NCBI GenBank assembly: GCA_022410635.1 | Contig: JAJVDF010000003.1 | Coordinates: forward strand, 2,872,192-2,936,191 | Direction of reading: 5' to 3' | Origin: Tretioscincus oriximinensis | Taxonomy: Eukaryota; Chordata; Lepidosauria; Squamata; Gymnophthalmidae | DNA: 64,000 nt | Translations under genes and position numbers: made by a program | Shown: piece by piece, positions 31,251 to 42,723 of the stretch | Numbering within the stretch: the stretch's first letter is position 1 | How the letters are laid out: each line of letters begins with the position of its first letter | The notes under the pieces: model-generated | What the model was told of the DNA's origin: nothing | What the model saw: only the letters and a program-made list of their open reading frames with translations | Database searches by the model: none

Positions 31251-33004
31251 AAAATAACTTTCCTTCACAAGTGTTACATAAGTATACCTTGAGATCTGTG
31301 AGGATTTCAGACTTTCAGATCTTTGGCTACCTTGCCTGGTGACAGGAATAAAAATTCAACTAACATTTGGTGCACAAGTTTTTTAATTCAATTTATTTAT
31401 ACTTCATTGTTGCAGCCATTGCCTTAACAAAAATACAAAACATCAAAACATCGCTAACATTAAAAGCACAATAAGAGTAGCTACACTTTCGGACATTCAG
31501 GATAATTCACCTGACTTGGCTCTTTCTAATTTCGAGTGCTGCCCTGATGTAGCAAGCTACCTGGAAAACTAACAACAGAAAAATAGAAAACAAATTATAT
31601 CCTCTTCTGGGCCACAATAATTGCTTATAATTCTACCAAGGAGACTAGACCTGATGGAGTTGTAGAGAGGGCAGTGTAGTTACTCATCTCTAATTCTATC
31701 TGTTGTCTTACAGTGATGTTCCCACACAGGTGGTAAACTGAAATTTTGACTTGCCAATAGCTACTAAGTGTATGTATGACTCAATACAGACCAGTGGCGG
31801 TTGGCCACTGTGTTCGTGAGGTTCGGTGAACCACTCAAAGATTAAAATCACTTATAAAATCTCCTTTCATAGAAGAAATGCCAACAAATCAAAAAGCTCC
31901 AGGCAGCTTTTTTAACTGACAAAAGGGGTCACCAATCCCAGAAGCAATGGGAGGGCTGCCTAGGGAGTCTCTCTCTCATCTCCATAGAGGTGCCATTTTG
32001 TATTGACATTCAACTTGCAGACTGAGAGAGAGACTGGTAAGTGCTTGAATGTGCCTCCTCCCAGCCACGTTCCTAACTTTGCCGAGGCTGGAGGAATCTG
32101 CGCCACCCCCAGCCCCAAACTGCACCAGCCACCGCTGCTGAGAGCCAAGATTCCTTAAACTAGGTAATTATCTACATTTAAGAGCCCTGAATTTACTAAT
32201 GTGGTGGTTGCCAGCACAATGGATAATGTTGCAGCCAGAGTTTGCACTTCTTCACGGGAAAAAATAGTTTTTGAAATGATAAAAGAAAAAATAATAAAAA
32301 TAACTAAAAATAAAAATCAGCTCATATTACATGGTTTTCATATTACATCCACTCTTTCTATACCTGGAATAAAAACTAGGGTTTGGGGGTGCCTGCAAGG
32401 AGCAGCCACATGATGTCACTGAAGATTTCATGTCGGTGAATTCTTCACGCTTTTCTTACAGTATGAAAGTTGTGTTTGCCACATAGTTTGCCATAGTTGA
32501 ATCCTTCTCCCTGGATGTGTACCAAACAGGGAAAAGAAACCTTGTTCATTTCACTACAGATCCCAGGAGGCTTTGGGATTGGACACTCCAAGGAAATGCT
32601 GTTTTGTAGCAGTGAATCTGAATTTGCTAAAGCACAATAAATGCATGAACGGCCCATGTAAACCTTGTATATTTTTGTTCAAGCTTTCATCCCCAGAAGT
32701 CTTGTCTTCTGAACTGTATTAATTCCTGTAAAACAACTTAATCCTCGCTCTTTGTATCAAACCACTTGGCTTTGTGATATTTTCTTTTCTCACCATGGAT
32801 ATGGCAGAAAAGCCAAATGTCTGGGGCTTAAAATTCATTCAGTTTAAATAAGCTAATAATCCATCCCATAGATTTCAGATTTACATAATGGACAGAACTG
32901 CTAGTTGCTGTGGAACATGTCTTGATAGTGGGATTATCTAGAAAGATCTGGCAAGTGAATGCTGGTGTGCTGATTTCAAAGTAAGGCATATATGATGTGC
33001 TGCT
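31251..33004. other. No recognised gene; scattered repeat debris
   Basis: 31790-31850 ('accagtggcggttggcca', 'ggttcggtgaaccactc') resembles the DNA-element end near 23.7 kb. 32545-32600 resembles 22.78 kb. A GC-richer patch at 31930-32150 is unclassified. Confidence 0.3.
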
Positions 33005-33290
33005 TTCTGGAAATATATACAGATTTTAGCAAGGGAATTTCTTAGCATTTTACAACTTTCAGNGTCTGAAGAAGTAGACAGACAATGGAAACTCCTGCTG
33101 CCTTCATTTTTCTTGTTTAGCTCTAAGGTGATATGAATGTTCCTTGCTAGGGCATCTACCTACCTACCATCTAGCCATCTAAAGAAGAATGTAGGAAAGC
33201 TCTAACTGTATACTTTTCCTCATTAATTTCTAAGGTGCTAAGAGACCTCCATGGTCAATTTTCTGGACTAATTTTCTGGACTAATACACT
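33005..33290. mobile_element. Foldback element F, duplicated right half
   Basis: 'tagcaagggaatttcttagc', 'gtctgaagaagtagacaga' and two successive right arms ('ttcttgtttagctctaaggt' and 'cattaatttctaaggtgct'). Between them lies 'ctacctacctaccatctag', a short microsatellite-like run at the loop position. Confidence 0.6.
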
Positions 33291-34074
33291 GATTTCTTTT
33301 GAAATCTTAAAAAGACGCAAGTCTGATTCGCCCTTTGTCTTGCCCTGCAAATGACTGTACATTGCAGTAATAGATATCTTAAGGATTTCACTGAAAGGAT
33401 TAATCCAGACAAGGTATTTCTCACACTACATCTGAGTCTGCCCAAGGGCTAAAAATGGGTTTGAAACTGGTGAATACGGTGCCCATTAATTCCAAACCAG
33501 AGTCTCATTCATAGCCATACGCTGCAGAAACGGAATTGATCCTCAAATTCAAAACTGGTGCTTTTTATTCCAATTCATGCTAAATGTACTCTGGCTATGG
33601 TTTGCTCGTAGTGCGAGCACATTGGTGTGAACCATCCCACCTCTAATTTAGACTTATCGGGGATAGGTAGGAGTTGCTTTCCTTACCCTGACCAATGAAC
33701 ATCAAAGGGAGGTCCCAAGAGAGGTTGTCTTGTATGACTGCTGTACCTCCACTTTGTCCTAACCTCTGAAGATCATCAAAATGTTCTTATCTTCAGTTTA
33801 ACACAGAAGCTCAGTAACAGTACCATTTTTCCCCATGGAGCTTTTTGTAATTGCCAAGTATTTTACAGCATAGGGCAAGGTATGTGTATGTGGGGTAGCA
33901 GCAGTAGCCAGGTGATCCATCCAGTCCCTTCACTGACTACTGAGTGACCCAATGCAAATGTCTCCTTCTCCATCCCCAGCACCTGTACAAATGAAGACGG
34001 CCTCTTCCACCATGTGTGTGTGTGGGGAGGGGAGGAGTGGGGTCTTCTGCAAGGCAGGCTTCCGCTGCTTCACC
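33291..34074. other. No recognised feature
   Basis: Nothing supported apart from a TG-run near 34015. Confidence 0.3.
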
Positions 34075-34392
34075 CCTAGGAAGAGAAGAAGAAGAAGAAC
34101 TGGCTTTTCTCACCTTTCAAAGGGACTCAAAGCGGCTTACAAGGGTATTTTGCACGAAGGATGACATTCTATCTTCCCCACCAGGCTCTGGTGGTTCCCA
34201 TGTATTTACTTGCAGTCGTTGCAATTTCTTGCAATTCATGCTTTCAAATAGCTGAGTTGGCTAGAGCTACAGGTTAGTGGAAGGTGCTCACCCCTCCCCA
34301 CGTCCCACACAGGGCTTCGAAACCCGATCTCCCAGCTGAGACAGATTCCTTAGCAACTGAGCTATTCGTCCTTAGCAACTGAGCTATTCGTG
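34075..34392 (-). repeat. tRNA-derived SINE (family B)
   Basis: Minus strand. Promoter region 'gcacgaatagctcagttgct' (box A TAGCTCAGTTG) occurs with an exact 22-bp tandem duplication, followed by 'gagatcgggtttcgaagccc' (box B GTTTCGAAGCC). The body has 'cttgtaagccgctttgagt' and a TTC tail at 34080-34100. Confidence 0.85.
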
Positions 34393-34600
34393 CCAGAAAA
34401 GAAAGAGGGAGGGAGGGAAGGTGGGAATAACTGGCAAAGGACACACCTACTGGTAGGGATCCAACCTGGGAAAAGTGAACCTGTGGAGACACAAAACTGA
34501 AATGTCACCATGTCACTTGAAACAGGACTGAAAAGGATGGGAATGGAGGGGGCATTCACTTCGGGAGATTTGGCATTCACTTCGGGAGATTTCCAAACTG
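34393..34600. other. 21-bp perfect tandem duplication
   Basis: 'ggcattcacttcgggagatt' plus T occurs twice in direct succession at 34551-34592. The rest has no recognised feature. Confidence 0.8.
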
Positions 34601-34639
34601 CTTTCGCATCCATTTTTTCTTGATGTGCGAATCAAGTTA

Positions 34640-34740
34640 GGTTCGGCAATGCATACTCTATAAATATCCATTTTAATTATTTTTCTGTTAGTTTTTTATG
34701 CAGATTCCATAGTGTGCTCCTTTGTGCTTATCCTGTAATG
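34640..34740 (+). repeat. Unnamed repeat family X, copy 3
   Basis: 'tttttatgcagattccatag' and 'tgtgctcctttgtgctta' match copies 1 and 4. Confidence 0.5.
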
Positions 34741-35365
34741 CCTTTGTATGGTTTGCCATCAAGTGAGCAGGCGAGAACTCCAAGATGATTAAAGACAAGA
34801 TGTCAAGTTTCATTGGCTCCTGGAGGGATTCACGAATTGCAATGCAACAGGAATTTGGTTCTTTGATCAATTCTTGCAGATTTTATATGCAGTAATGCAG
34901 AATATGAAAGGTACTTGAGGACAGAGCCAAAGGGAACTGTAGATACAAGCTTTTCCTCCAGAGCTAGCTAGAAAATTTTTGAGTATCTTCTTGAAAATAG
35001 AAATTAGTCCAGCTGACTCTGGAGGAAAAACGTGTAGCCATACGTTTTGGATTACTTTACAGACAATTTATCTGACAAATTTTACGTACTTTGGACTTTT
35101 TAAAANATGCAGTAGAGATATTACATTATTCCATCTAGTCTGAAATGGTTTTCCAATTAGTAGCATATGTGTATATATATATTTCTGTTTCTGTTTGTGG
35201 TGCTTTGATATTTTAGGAGATTCTGTGTGTTTGTTCTCTGGCATTTTGCTGGTGGTCATAAGCAATGTTTAAGTCCACCTTGTTCAGTAATAAACCTTAT
35301 TTTGTGAATTAACATGTACTGTTCTCTTAAACAACTATTATGATAGGCCTTGTCAGTGTTTGCTC
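34741..35365. other. No recognised feature
   Basis: AT-rich DNA, short TA run at 35173-35182. Confidence 0.3.
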
Positions 35366-35367
35366 CC

Positions 35368-35607
35368 AGTCTATGGAATAGTTTCCCCCTCGAGGTGCAT
35401 CTGTCATCATCACTCTGTTCTTTTAGAAGATCTTTGAAGACACACCTCTTTCACCTGGTCTTTGGCTGAAGTCTTCCCACTTCTGGATACTGTTTTTATA
35501 TTGTTTTTAATGGTATTTTTGTATTATTGCTTTTATTATTGACTGCCCTGAGACATTTGTGTATAGGATGGGGTATAAATGTAAATCAATGTAAATAAAT
35601 AAATCAT
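35368..35607 (+). mobile_element. L2-type LINE 3' end
   Basis: 'ctatggaatagtttccccct', 'gaagacacacctctttcacc', 'gactgccctgagacattt' and an AAATAAATAAAT tail. The first part is the decayed ORF2 end (WNSFPLE-CI ... FKDTPLSPGLWLK-like). Confidence 0.7.
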
Positions 35608-36360
35608 ATTTTAAGCACAGTTATGTTGCACACAGGTAATAAAGCTAATTAGTCACTAGTTTACTAAATAATTGAATCTCAATTAGAATGGAGTCTTAAC
35701 TGAGCAACTTAAACTCTTTCCATGGAGACATAAGTCCCACTGTGATCAGAGAAACTTGTTCTCCAAATCACAGAATTGCAGCTGTAGAAACAAATATACT
35801 TCTTTACCCCATCCCAGTCTATCTTTATGAATGCCTATTATGTAAGAGCCACTGAAATTCAGAAGGTACAAATGTAACTGCTAAGCCTTTCATCTTCAAA
35901 GTGGGCTCATAATGCAAGCTCTTTTCAGAAACTCAAAGTTCTCACAATAATAGACATATTGGATGGCTGCCCCATGTTTGACCTGTTCTTATTTGTACAT
36001 TCACTAGAAAGTTGAAGAGCCCCATTGCCTGCAGACTTGCCCATGGGTTGATCTGAAGGACTGCATCGCTCTATACAAAGAAGAATGTGTATGTCTTCAT
36101 GCACAATTTTTACAAGGCCAATCATCATTCCTGGATCAATAGATTGCTATTATTCATACTTTTCAATATTTTGTGCACATGTACTTCAAACTATATTTAA
36201 TTATCATCATTAATAGTTCAATAAATTGTAATGTTTATAACTATGTATTTGTGTCCATGTGAACATTTAAACAATAATTAATGATAAACATTAATGAATG
36301 CATTGCAACACTATAAATTAAATCACATATTTGTGTACAGAATGTGTTTACAATTACCAG
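35608..36360. other. No recognised feature
   Basis: AT-rich DNA; nothing supported. Confidence 0.3.
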
Positions 36361-36362
36361 TA

Positions 36363-36810
36363 GAGTTGTCCGTATTATACGAGGCATCCTGTATTTCAGG
36401 TAAAAATTATGAGTCCCGTATTATGATTCAGTATCCCCAAAAATACCACTAATACCATGCTTGTTTCGAAATATTCGAAATTCGAATTGCTGCTTCGATA
36501 TATAGCTATCATTATATNCTAACTGACACAAGCTCATTGATTATCGAAGTTTCAGCAGGCAGCAAGTTTCGACGCTACTAGTGCCCTCAGTGTGAGGAAA
36601 GTGAATTTCAGTTCTCAGCCGGATGCTGTAAGCGAAACTCAAATAGAAAAGAACAAGATGTAGGAAGTGTGGAAGTGTCTTCTTCGAATGGTAGTCAGTT
36701 TTTGTGATTGTTATTCCTTTAGTGTCCCTTATTTTTGTGAAATGTCCCTTATTTTTAAGGGACTATCCCTTATTTCACTTATCAAAAGGTGGCAGTCCTA
36801 TTTACCAGTA
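36363..36810. mobile_element. Possible hAT-like non-autonomous element
   Basis: Left 'agagttgtccgtattatac' and right 'aaaaggtggcagtccta' are roughly inverted. Inside are 'gtatttcaggtaaaa' and three related 'gtcccttatttttaaggga' words, a known look of eroded hAT miniatures. No target duplication found. Confidence 0.4.
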
Positions 36811-36919
36811 TCTTTTTGTGTGGGTTGGTTGGTGTTATTTTTTTTGTTTCCCAGTTACACAGAACAGGGAGCAAAAGAAAAGGTTGGGATGATCTGTCCT
36901 CACATTCCACCAGGCTGCA

Positions 36920-37145
36920 TCGCACATGTGGGCTTTTTTGTGCTATAATAGTACAATTATGGGGGATTTGCTATACATGATTCTGAGATCTAGAAGTGAT
37001 AGCAATAAAGATTATCATTATACATTTTCCTGCTGATATTTGTATGCAGCTTCCATCACAAACAGTCCAGTCTTTGTACTATTTGTACTATGACAACACT
37101 GTCTGGACATTCCCTGCGAGAACTGTTCAGACCTCAAGTCCGCCT
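36920..37145 (+). repeat. Unnamed repeat family X, longest copy
   Basis: 'gtgctataatagtacaatta', 'gggggatttgctatacatga', 'gaagtgatagcaataaag', 'atttgtatgcagcttccatc' and 'ctggacattccctgcgaga' set out the full order of this family. Confidence 0.65.
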
Positions 37146-38595
37146 TGTGATCCTTTCCCTGCCCTTCTCTGAGAGTGGAGGCTAGAGTAGGCTGATCAGC
37201 TGCTTAATCTTGTTGAAAAATCATAGGAAAGAGCAGCAATAATAAAAGGAAAAATCCCTATGGCCTGCCAAAACTCAGGTAAGTTTAAAGTGAAGTTTTT
37301 CCTTTCAATTCACCTGCTCAGAAACAACCAATTAGGAGATGGATTCATGAAGAGTTTCATAGCAACGTTTTGTGACTGTAGCAGTCAGCAGTATTGTGTA
37401 AATGCTTTATTTGATGATATACTGGAAAGCAGCCATCTGGATGCACCTCGATTCATATTTTGAATGTATTATTGATTTGCTGGCCAATTTCTGGATCACC
37501 TGTTCATAATGTTGCTATCACCATGATATATGAGCCCAAGATGTACTGATTTGACTAAGAAAATCATACACTGTCAGGAAACATTTCTCATGATAATTTT
37601 GCAAAAGTAAACCGAGTATTAGTTGCACAATCCATATTTTTTTGCAACCTATGCACATTTTCCTTTCAATCCAAAATATTATATAACATAGTAATTCTTA
37701 TGAATAAACAACACATTTCAACAACGGTCTTGGCAACCAAAGTTTCAAACAGAGATGCTTTTTAAACCCTAATGCTCTGATGAACATATTATACAGAGAC
37801 CATTTACTGGCAAACAGCAAACAATCAAACCCAGAAATTTAGGCTTAGATCCACTGATTTATATTCATGACCTTCTGCCTTTGGCCCACATCTTGGCTTT
37901 GCCACTAAGGAGGAAATTGCTCCTTAAGGCATATGTTGGTCTGAAGCAATCCAGTTGTACATATTGGCTTCGGTGCATTGACAATTTAGCCAATTGTTAC
38001 AAGTTTATATCAGTGATTTGTTTTTAATCAATTCATTCTTACTTACGACATTGGCAATCCAAGAGCTCAGTGAAGATAATACCGACAGTAAGTATTTCCA
38101 TGTAACTTAATACTTGTTATGTTTTTATGCTTGTTAACCACATTCCAATAGCGGGTATTTGTTTTTTTGCAACCATAGTGACAACATATATTTATTGGCT
38201 GGGGCTACAAGGGATTCCAAACAAGTATCTGTCTTTGTTTAATTTAAGCAAACAAGGACATTTTCCTCACACCACAAAAATATGGATTTGGAATCGGACA
38301 CTACGTCTGAAAAAATATACTATTCGTTGGTATTTTGATGAAAAACTAGACTACTATAGGATAGCCTAGAAGCATACAGGGAAATTATTGCTTTTTTGGA
38401 AATGTACTAGTATATGTATTACTGCATATTTTGCATATGTATTAAATATTTTATGACATGCAACAAGGCTGTGGCCAGATAGAGTCAACAATCTGTTTGA
38501 AAGTCTAATTTCTGTTGCAATTGACTTACCAAGTTGTTATTTAAACTGGCAGATTGTAGATTTTAAAGCCAACCCACAGTCAAATCACCATATAG
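37146..38595. other. No recognised gene
   Basis: Open stretches of 67 and 80 codons at 37260 and 38127 have no motif. A perfect donor-like CAG|GTAAGT lies at 37276-37284 behind an ATG at 37260, with no supported exon. Confidence 0.3.
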
Positions 38596-38599
38596 GATT

Positions 38600-38795
38600 A
38601 TTGCAAGAAGGCTTGGATGTGTAGATGGTTATGACCGGGAACTATCAGGGGGAAAGTGAAAGAAATCTGATATTGACCTGAAACTATCTAATAGCATTTT
38701 GGAGGAGGGACTACTGGACTTCCTCTTGAGAAACATAAAAAAAAATGCATGTAAAATCTCATATGTCAGGAGGTGACAGAATGACAAAACCTGGG
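38600..38795 (+). repeat. Unnamed repeat family Z, copy 1
   Basis: 'atctaatagcattttggagg', 'gactactggacttcctcttg' and 'tcaggaggtgacagaatgac' are shared in order with 43080 (+) and 55650 (-). Confidence 0.6.
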
Positions 38796-39765
38796 TAATA
38801 TGATAGAGAAAAGAAGGAAACCAATTAACTAATTTATTGCAAAATTACGGAATAAACAACTCTTGTGCACATACAGCCCAAGTCAATTTCAGGATAATAC
38901 TAGTCAATTATCACAAATAATTAGACAATAATTTACAAATGGCTCTTTCTTCCACCTTTTATAGGAAGTTATTATTTGGATACTATTCATTACAGTTACC
39001 AATCTTCCAACTACTAAGTAACCCACTTTGTATATTTTCTATAGGAAGATTTCTACACTTATCTAAGATTTGCAAGGGACTCTGTTTTATGTATTACGGG
39101 AAGCTTTACTATCACTGGGGTGGCGGAAGGGGATTTGCACTGTTACTTTGGAACACTTAATTCAAGCAACTGGAATGCTGCATTGGCATTGCTACTTTTA
39201 TTCATGACTCCCCAATCAAAGTAGTTTGCAAACTTAAACTTGCCTTTGTTTTCTCACTTTGAGATGGGGACTAATCCAAGCAAATATCAGGAACAGAGAA
39301 TTTGCATTGCTAATTGTCTGACTACTCCCTAATCATTCCAAAAGCACAATTACCTTAAATTGTGGGTAGTCAAGAGTTGACACCACAAGGTTAAGTTTAA
39401 AGTGGGATTCAAATACTTTTCCTGGAAAGTGTGAATACTGTAAACTAAGATTTCATGTCACATGCAATGTTTTCATCCAATTGCAGTAAGAGGAGACAGT
39501 TAAGCATGTCAGATTACCATCCTGAATCCCTTTATCACCTGCTGCTGGGCCTGATTCAGTTGTTTCCCAGTCAATCACTACTCTGGATCTCTGCTGATTC
39601 CATTGCTTCCTGCTAGGGTTGGGGCTATAACAGAAAGACTGTCTAACAGCTGGCTGCTTGGAATTAAGTGTATTGTTTATTCCACAATTTAGGATACAGC
39701 TAATATCTTTCACAAACAAGTTTGGCCAGAACCTACACATATTTAACTTTGTATGTTTAAGGGAA
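38796..39765. other. No recognised feature
   Basis: Nothing supported; 65-95-codon frames have no motif. Confidence 0.3.
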
Positions 39766-39767
39766 TA

Positions 39768-40480
39768 TACCCATATATACTCGAGTATAAGTCTACCCGA
39801 ATATAAGCCGAGGCACCTAATTTTACCACAAAAAATTGGGAAAAAATATTGACTTGAGTATTAAACGTAGGGTAGGAAATGAAGCCGGGGGGGGGGGGGG
39901 GAAGGAAGGAAGGAAAGGAACCCAATACCTCCCCTGTGCCATCCAAGGTGCTCGTCATCCCCTGGGGCCTGCAGCATCCCATGGGGCCATGCGGTCCTCA
40001 GGACCATGTGCTGGAGGCTCCTGGGGGCCCCTTGGCATACCTTCTTGGGCCCCAAGCCCAGGATGATCAGGCACACTTAAGGATGCAGGTAGCAGGGAAG
40101 CTCTGGTACTACATCGCTCTCCCCTTGCAGGATAAATATGAGATGATGATAACCTCTGCTGCCGCTGCCACACTCCTCCAATGCTTGTGCACNGGGGATA
40201 CTACTGAAACCCACTGCAGACATGGGTCCAGAGGGAGGCAGCAAAGGCAGCAGCAGCCACCCACATACTGCACAGGCTTGAGGAGGGAAGACTTTGGAGC
40301 ATGTTGGGAAGGGTAGTCCCACCTGTGGCTGGGGGAAAAGGTGAGGATGTAGAAGGCAGAGGCAGCTCCAGGGGATTGGAGAACACCTGCACTGCACCTG
40401 AGTATAAGTTGAGGGTGGCTTTTTTCAGCATTAAAAATGTGCTGAAAAACTAGACTTATACTTCATTATATACAGTAAGT
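39768..40480. mobile_element. DNA element with GC-rich interior
   Basis: Left end 'atatactcgagtataagtct' and right end (inverted) 'tatataatgaagtataagtc' are terminal inverted repeats, with 'ccgaatataagccgaggc' inside the left end. The interior (39885-40390) starts with a G-run and is strongly GC-rich, unlike the ends. Its 145-codon open frame is one of several overlapping ones and has no recognisable domain. Flanking TA suggests a Tc1/mariner-type insertion, but this is tentative. Confidence 0.5.
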
Positions 40481-40489
40481 AAGTATACA

Positions 40490-40770
40490 ATATTGATAAC
40501 AGCCATACCCACACTATGGTAACTTCCAGAACAGACTATTGCAATGCACTCCATTTGGGNTTGATTTTGAAAATGGTGCAGAAGCTACAACTGTTGTAGA
40601 TACACAGCAGCTAGACTGCTGACCAGAACAACTGGCTGGACATACACACTGGTCTTGAAAGTGCTGCACAGGCTGCCAATCTGCTACCAAAAACCCAATT
40701 CAAGCTGTTGATATTAACATACAAGCCTCTAAATCAAGCTGCATGAACATGACGGTTTAAAAACCTCAAT
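40490..40770 (+). mobile_element. L2 LINE ORF2 fragment (5' part of split copy)
   Basis: Reads R-DYCNALHLG, LILKMVQKLQLL, TADQNNWL and PKTQFKLLILTYKPLNQAA, the post-RT end of L2 ORF2. The 3' part resumes at 41810 after two SINEs. Confidence 0.7.
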
Positions 40771-40814
40771 GGCAGTAATGTATGCATACATACATTAAGG
40801 TATGCATATATACA

Positions 40815-41098
40815 TGCACAAATGGCTCAGTTGTTTGGAATCAGCCTCTTATCTGGGAGATCAGGTTTCAAAGCCCTGTGTTGGACATGGGGAGGGGTGA
40901 GCACTTTCCTCTAGCATGTAGCTCTATCCAACCCATTTGAAAGCAAGAATTGTAATAAATTGCAACCGACTGCAAGTAGATACATGGGAACCACCACAGC
41001 CTTGTGGGGAAGATAGAATGTAAGCCTTCAGGCAAAAATATCCTTATAAGCCGCTTTGAGTTCCTTTGAAAGGTGAGAAAAGTGGTGTATAAGAAGCC
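40815..41098 (+). repeat. tRNA-derived SINE (family B)
   Basis: 'aaatggctcagttgtttgga' (box A), 'agatcaggtttcaaagccct' (box B), 'actgcaagtagatacatggg', 'ccgctttgagttcctttga' and 'ggtgtataagaagccagtt' then the TTC tail. Confidence 0.85.
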
Positions 41099-41215
41099 AG
41101 TTCTTCTTCTTCTTCTTCTTCCTTCTTTCTTCTTCCTTCTTCCTTCTTTCTTCTTTCTTCTTTCTTCTTTCTTCTTCTTCTTTCTTCTCCTCCTTCTTCT
41201 TCTTCCTCCACGAAC
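41099..41215. repeat. TTC/CTTT microsatellite grown from the SINE tail
   Basis: Continuous TTC, TTCTTTC and TCC units. The antisense frames are poly-Glu/Lys/Arg artefacts. Confidence 0.95.
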
Positions 41216-41324
41216 AAAAGAAAATCGTTCCAATCCTTGTGAGCAAAGCAGTGAAGTTTTGGGACATTCTGCCTTCTGCCCTCACTAACCACCTGACTAA
41301 CCAGGAAGTATAATGAAAAGTATG

Positions 41325-41490
41325 AGAATCTGCATTGTCTCTGTCTCTCTTCATGCAAGATCCCATCTTCTCCTGTTAACAAAGAGGCACACGAGGTTTG
41401 AAAAGGGGAATGCAAGGCGTTTTGCTTGGATGTTGGAAAATATCAGCAGCCCTCACACCTTTATTACTGAAGCATAACAAAGCATGGTGA
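41325..41490. repeat. Unnamed repeat family W, copy 1
   Basis: 'agtatgagaatctgcattg', 'gtttgaaaaggggaatgcaa', 'ggaaaatatcagcagccct' and 'tttattactgaagcata' match 47955-48085. Confidence 0.55.
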
Positions 41491-41509
41491 AAAATTCATT
41501 AACGCATAT

Positions 41510-41692
41510 GGCACGGATAGCTCAGTNGCTTAGGAATTCGTCTCTCGCCTGGGAGATGGGGTTTTGAAGCCCTGTGTGAGACGTGGGGAGGGGTGAGCAC
41601 CTTCCACTAGCCTGTAGCTCTAGCCAATCTAGCTATTCGAAAGCATGAATTGCAAGAAATTGCAGCTGACTGCAAGTAGATACATGGGAAAG
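41510..41692 (+). repeat. tRNA-derived SINE (family B), clearest promoter
   Basis: 'ggcacggatagctcagtngc' (box A TAGCTCAGTNG), 'gcctgggagatggggtttt', 'gaagccctgtgtgagacgtg' and 'gcaagaaattgcagctgac', cut off after 'tacatgggaa'. Confidence 0.85.
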
Positions 41693-41804
41693 AATCATGA
41701 TGTTGAAAGTTCACGTTAAGAAGCAGGTAAGAAAACATCATGTGCACACAACCGGGCTTAGACCCTAAATATCTAATATGACATCTTTTCCTATATCATA
41801 CCTG

Positions 41805-42118
41805 CCCATGCCCCAAGATCTGCAGAGGAGTTCCTTCTAGTTGTACCATCTCTCTCAACAGCAAAGGGAATGGGAACCTGAGAGCAGGACATCCTCTGTG
41901 GTGGCCCCCAGAATATAGAATAGTCTCCCCTATGAGATGTGTCAATAATCATCATTGTATTCATTCAGAAAATATTTGAAGACACACTTCTTTCACCTAG
42001 CCTTTGGGTGAGGAAAACAGCTTCCCTTTCCCCACTTTCAAGCACTATTTTAAAACATATTATTGTTAATCACCCTGAACAGAGTGGGATATACATGTGA
42101 AGAAAGAAAGAACGGACA
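41805..42118 (+). mobile_element. L2 LINE 3' end (continuation of split copy)
   Basis: Decayed frame LPMPQDLQRSSF ... VVAPRI-NSLPYEMCQ ... FRKYLKTHFFHLAFG, then 'aatcaccctgaacagagtgg' and a GAAA tail. It follows on from the ORF2 piece at 40490-40770. Confidence 0.7.
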
Positions 42119-42640
42119 AAAATGATTTGACCTTGGTTATCTCAACTGAAATTACANTTCAGTGTTCCTGCATTTGCTGCTAAGATTAGTTTCTCCTAGT
42201 CAACACTAAATTTAAGCATTGGTCACAATAATGCTCTTTAAACTGTTTCTCATTTTAATAATCTGAACCTTGGGATTTACTGAATTGTATTTAGTGTGGT
42301 TAGATTAAGTGTCTCACTTTCACAAGTTTGGAAAAGACGATATAAAGGAATCCAATTTAAACAAATTGGTTGACCTTGAAGTAAAAAAGAATAATACGAG
42401 AAGAGTACATACTGTATATCTCATTTGCAAAGGATATTACCATGTATATTAAGCATAATTGGTCAAAGGCCAAAGGGATCCTAGCAATCCACTTCCCTGT
42501 CAGCAACCTTGAAACTGTGAAAAAAGTTTAAGAGAAGCAGTGGAACTGATCCTGCTTTCAAATGAATGTGTCTGTCATTCTGGTCTTATTGTGGCTGAAG
42601 TATTAGATTTGTATCTAGTCACCTCCTAGTTTCAGTCTCA
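42119..42640. other. No recognised feature
   Basis: AT-rich DNA; nothing supported. Confidence 0.3.
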
Positions 42641-42643
42641 TTA

Positions 42644-42721
42644 TACTGCTCAAAACAATTAAGGGAACACTTTAACATAATAGTGTATGTTAAAGTGTTC
42701 CCTTGATTGTTTTGAACAATA
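42644..42721. mobile_element. 78-bp Tc1/mariner-like palindrome
   Basis: Two 36-bp arms (42644-42679, 42686-42721) match at about 33 positions around a 6-bp loop. The outer word 'ctgctcaaaacaattaaggg' resembles Tc1/mariner terminal repeats, and TA lies at both edges. The whole element is just two terminal repeats head to head, the architecture of mammalian MADE1. No transposase remains. Confidence 0.75.
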
Positions 42722-42723
42722 TA

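Noticed and set aside
39879..40316. 145-codon plus-strand open frame
   Set aside because: Sits in the GC-rich interior of a DNA element with competing frames on both strands; no domain seen.
41028..41415. Three overlapping 112-123-codon minus-strand frames rich in Lys, Glu and Arg
   Set aside because: They are translations of the TTC/CTTT microsatellite and SINE tail in three frames, not a protein.
41510..41580. Possible tRNA gene (box A and box B present)
   Set aside because: Followed by the SINE body, and the sequence cannot fold into a proper cloverleaf by eye; it is the tRNA-derived head of a SINE.
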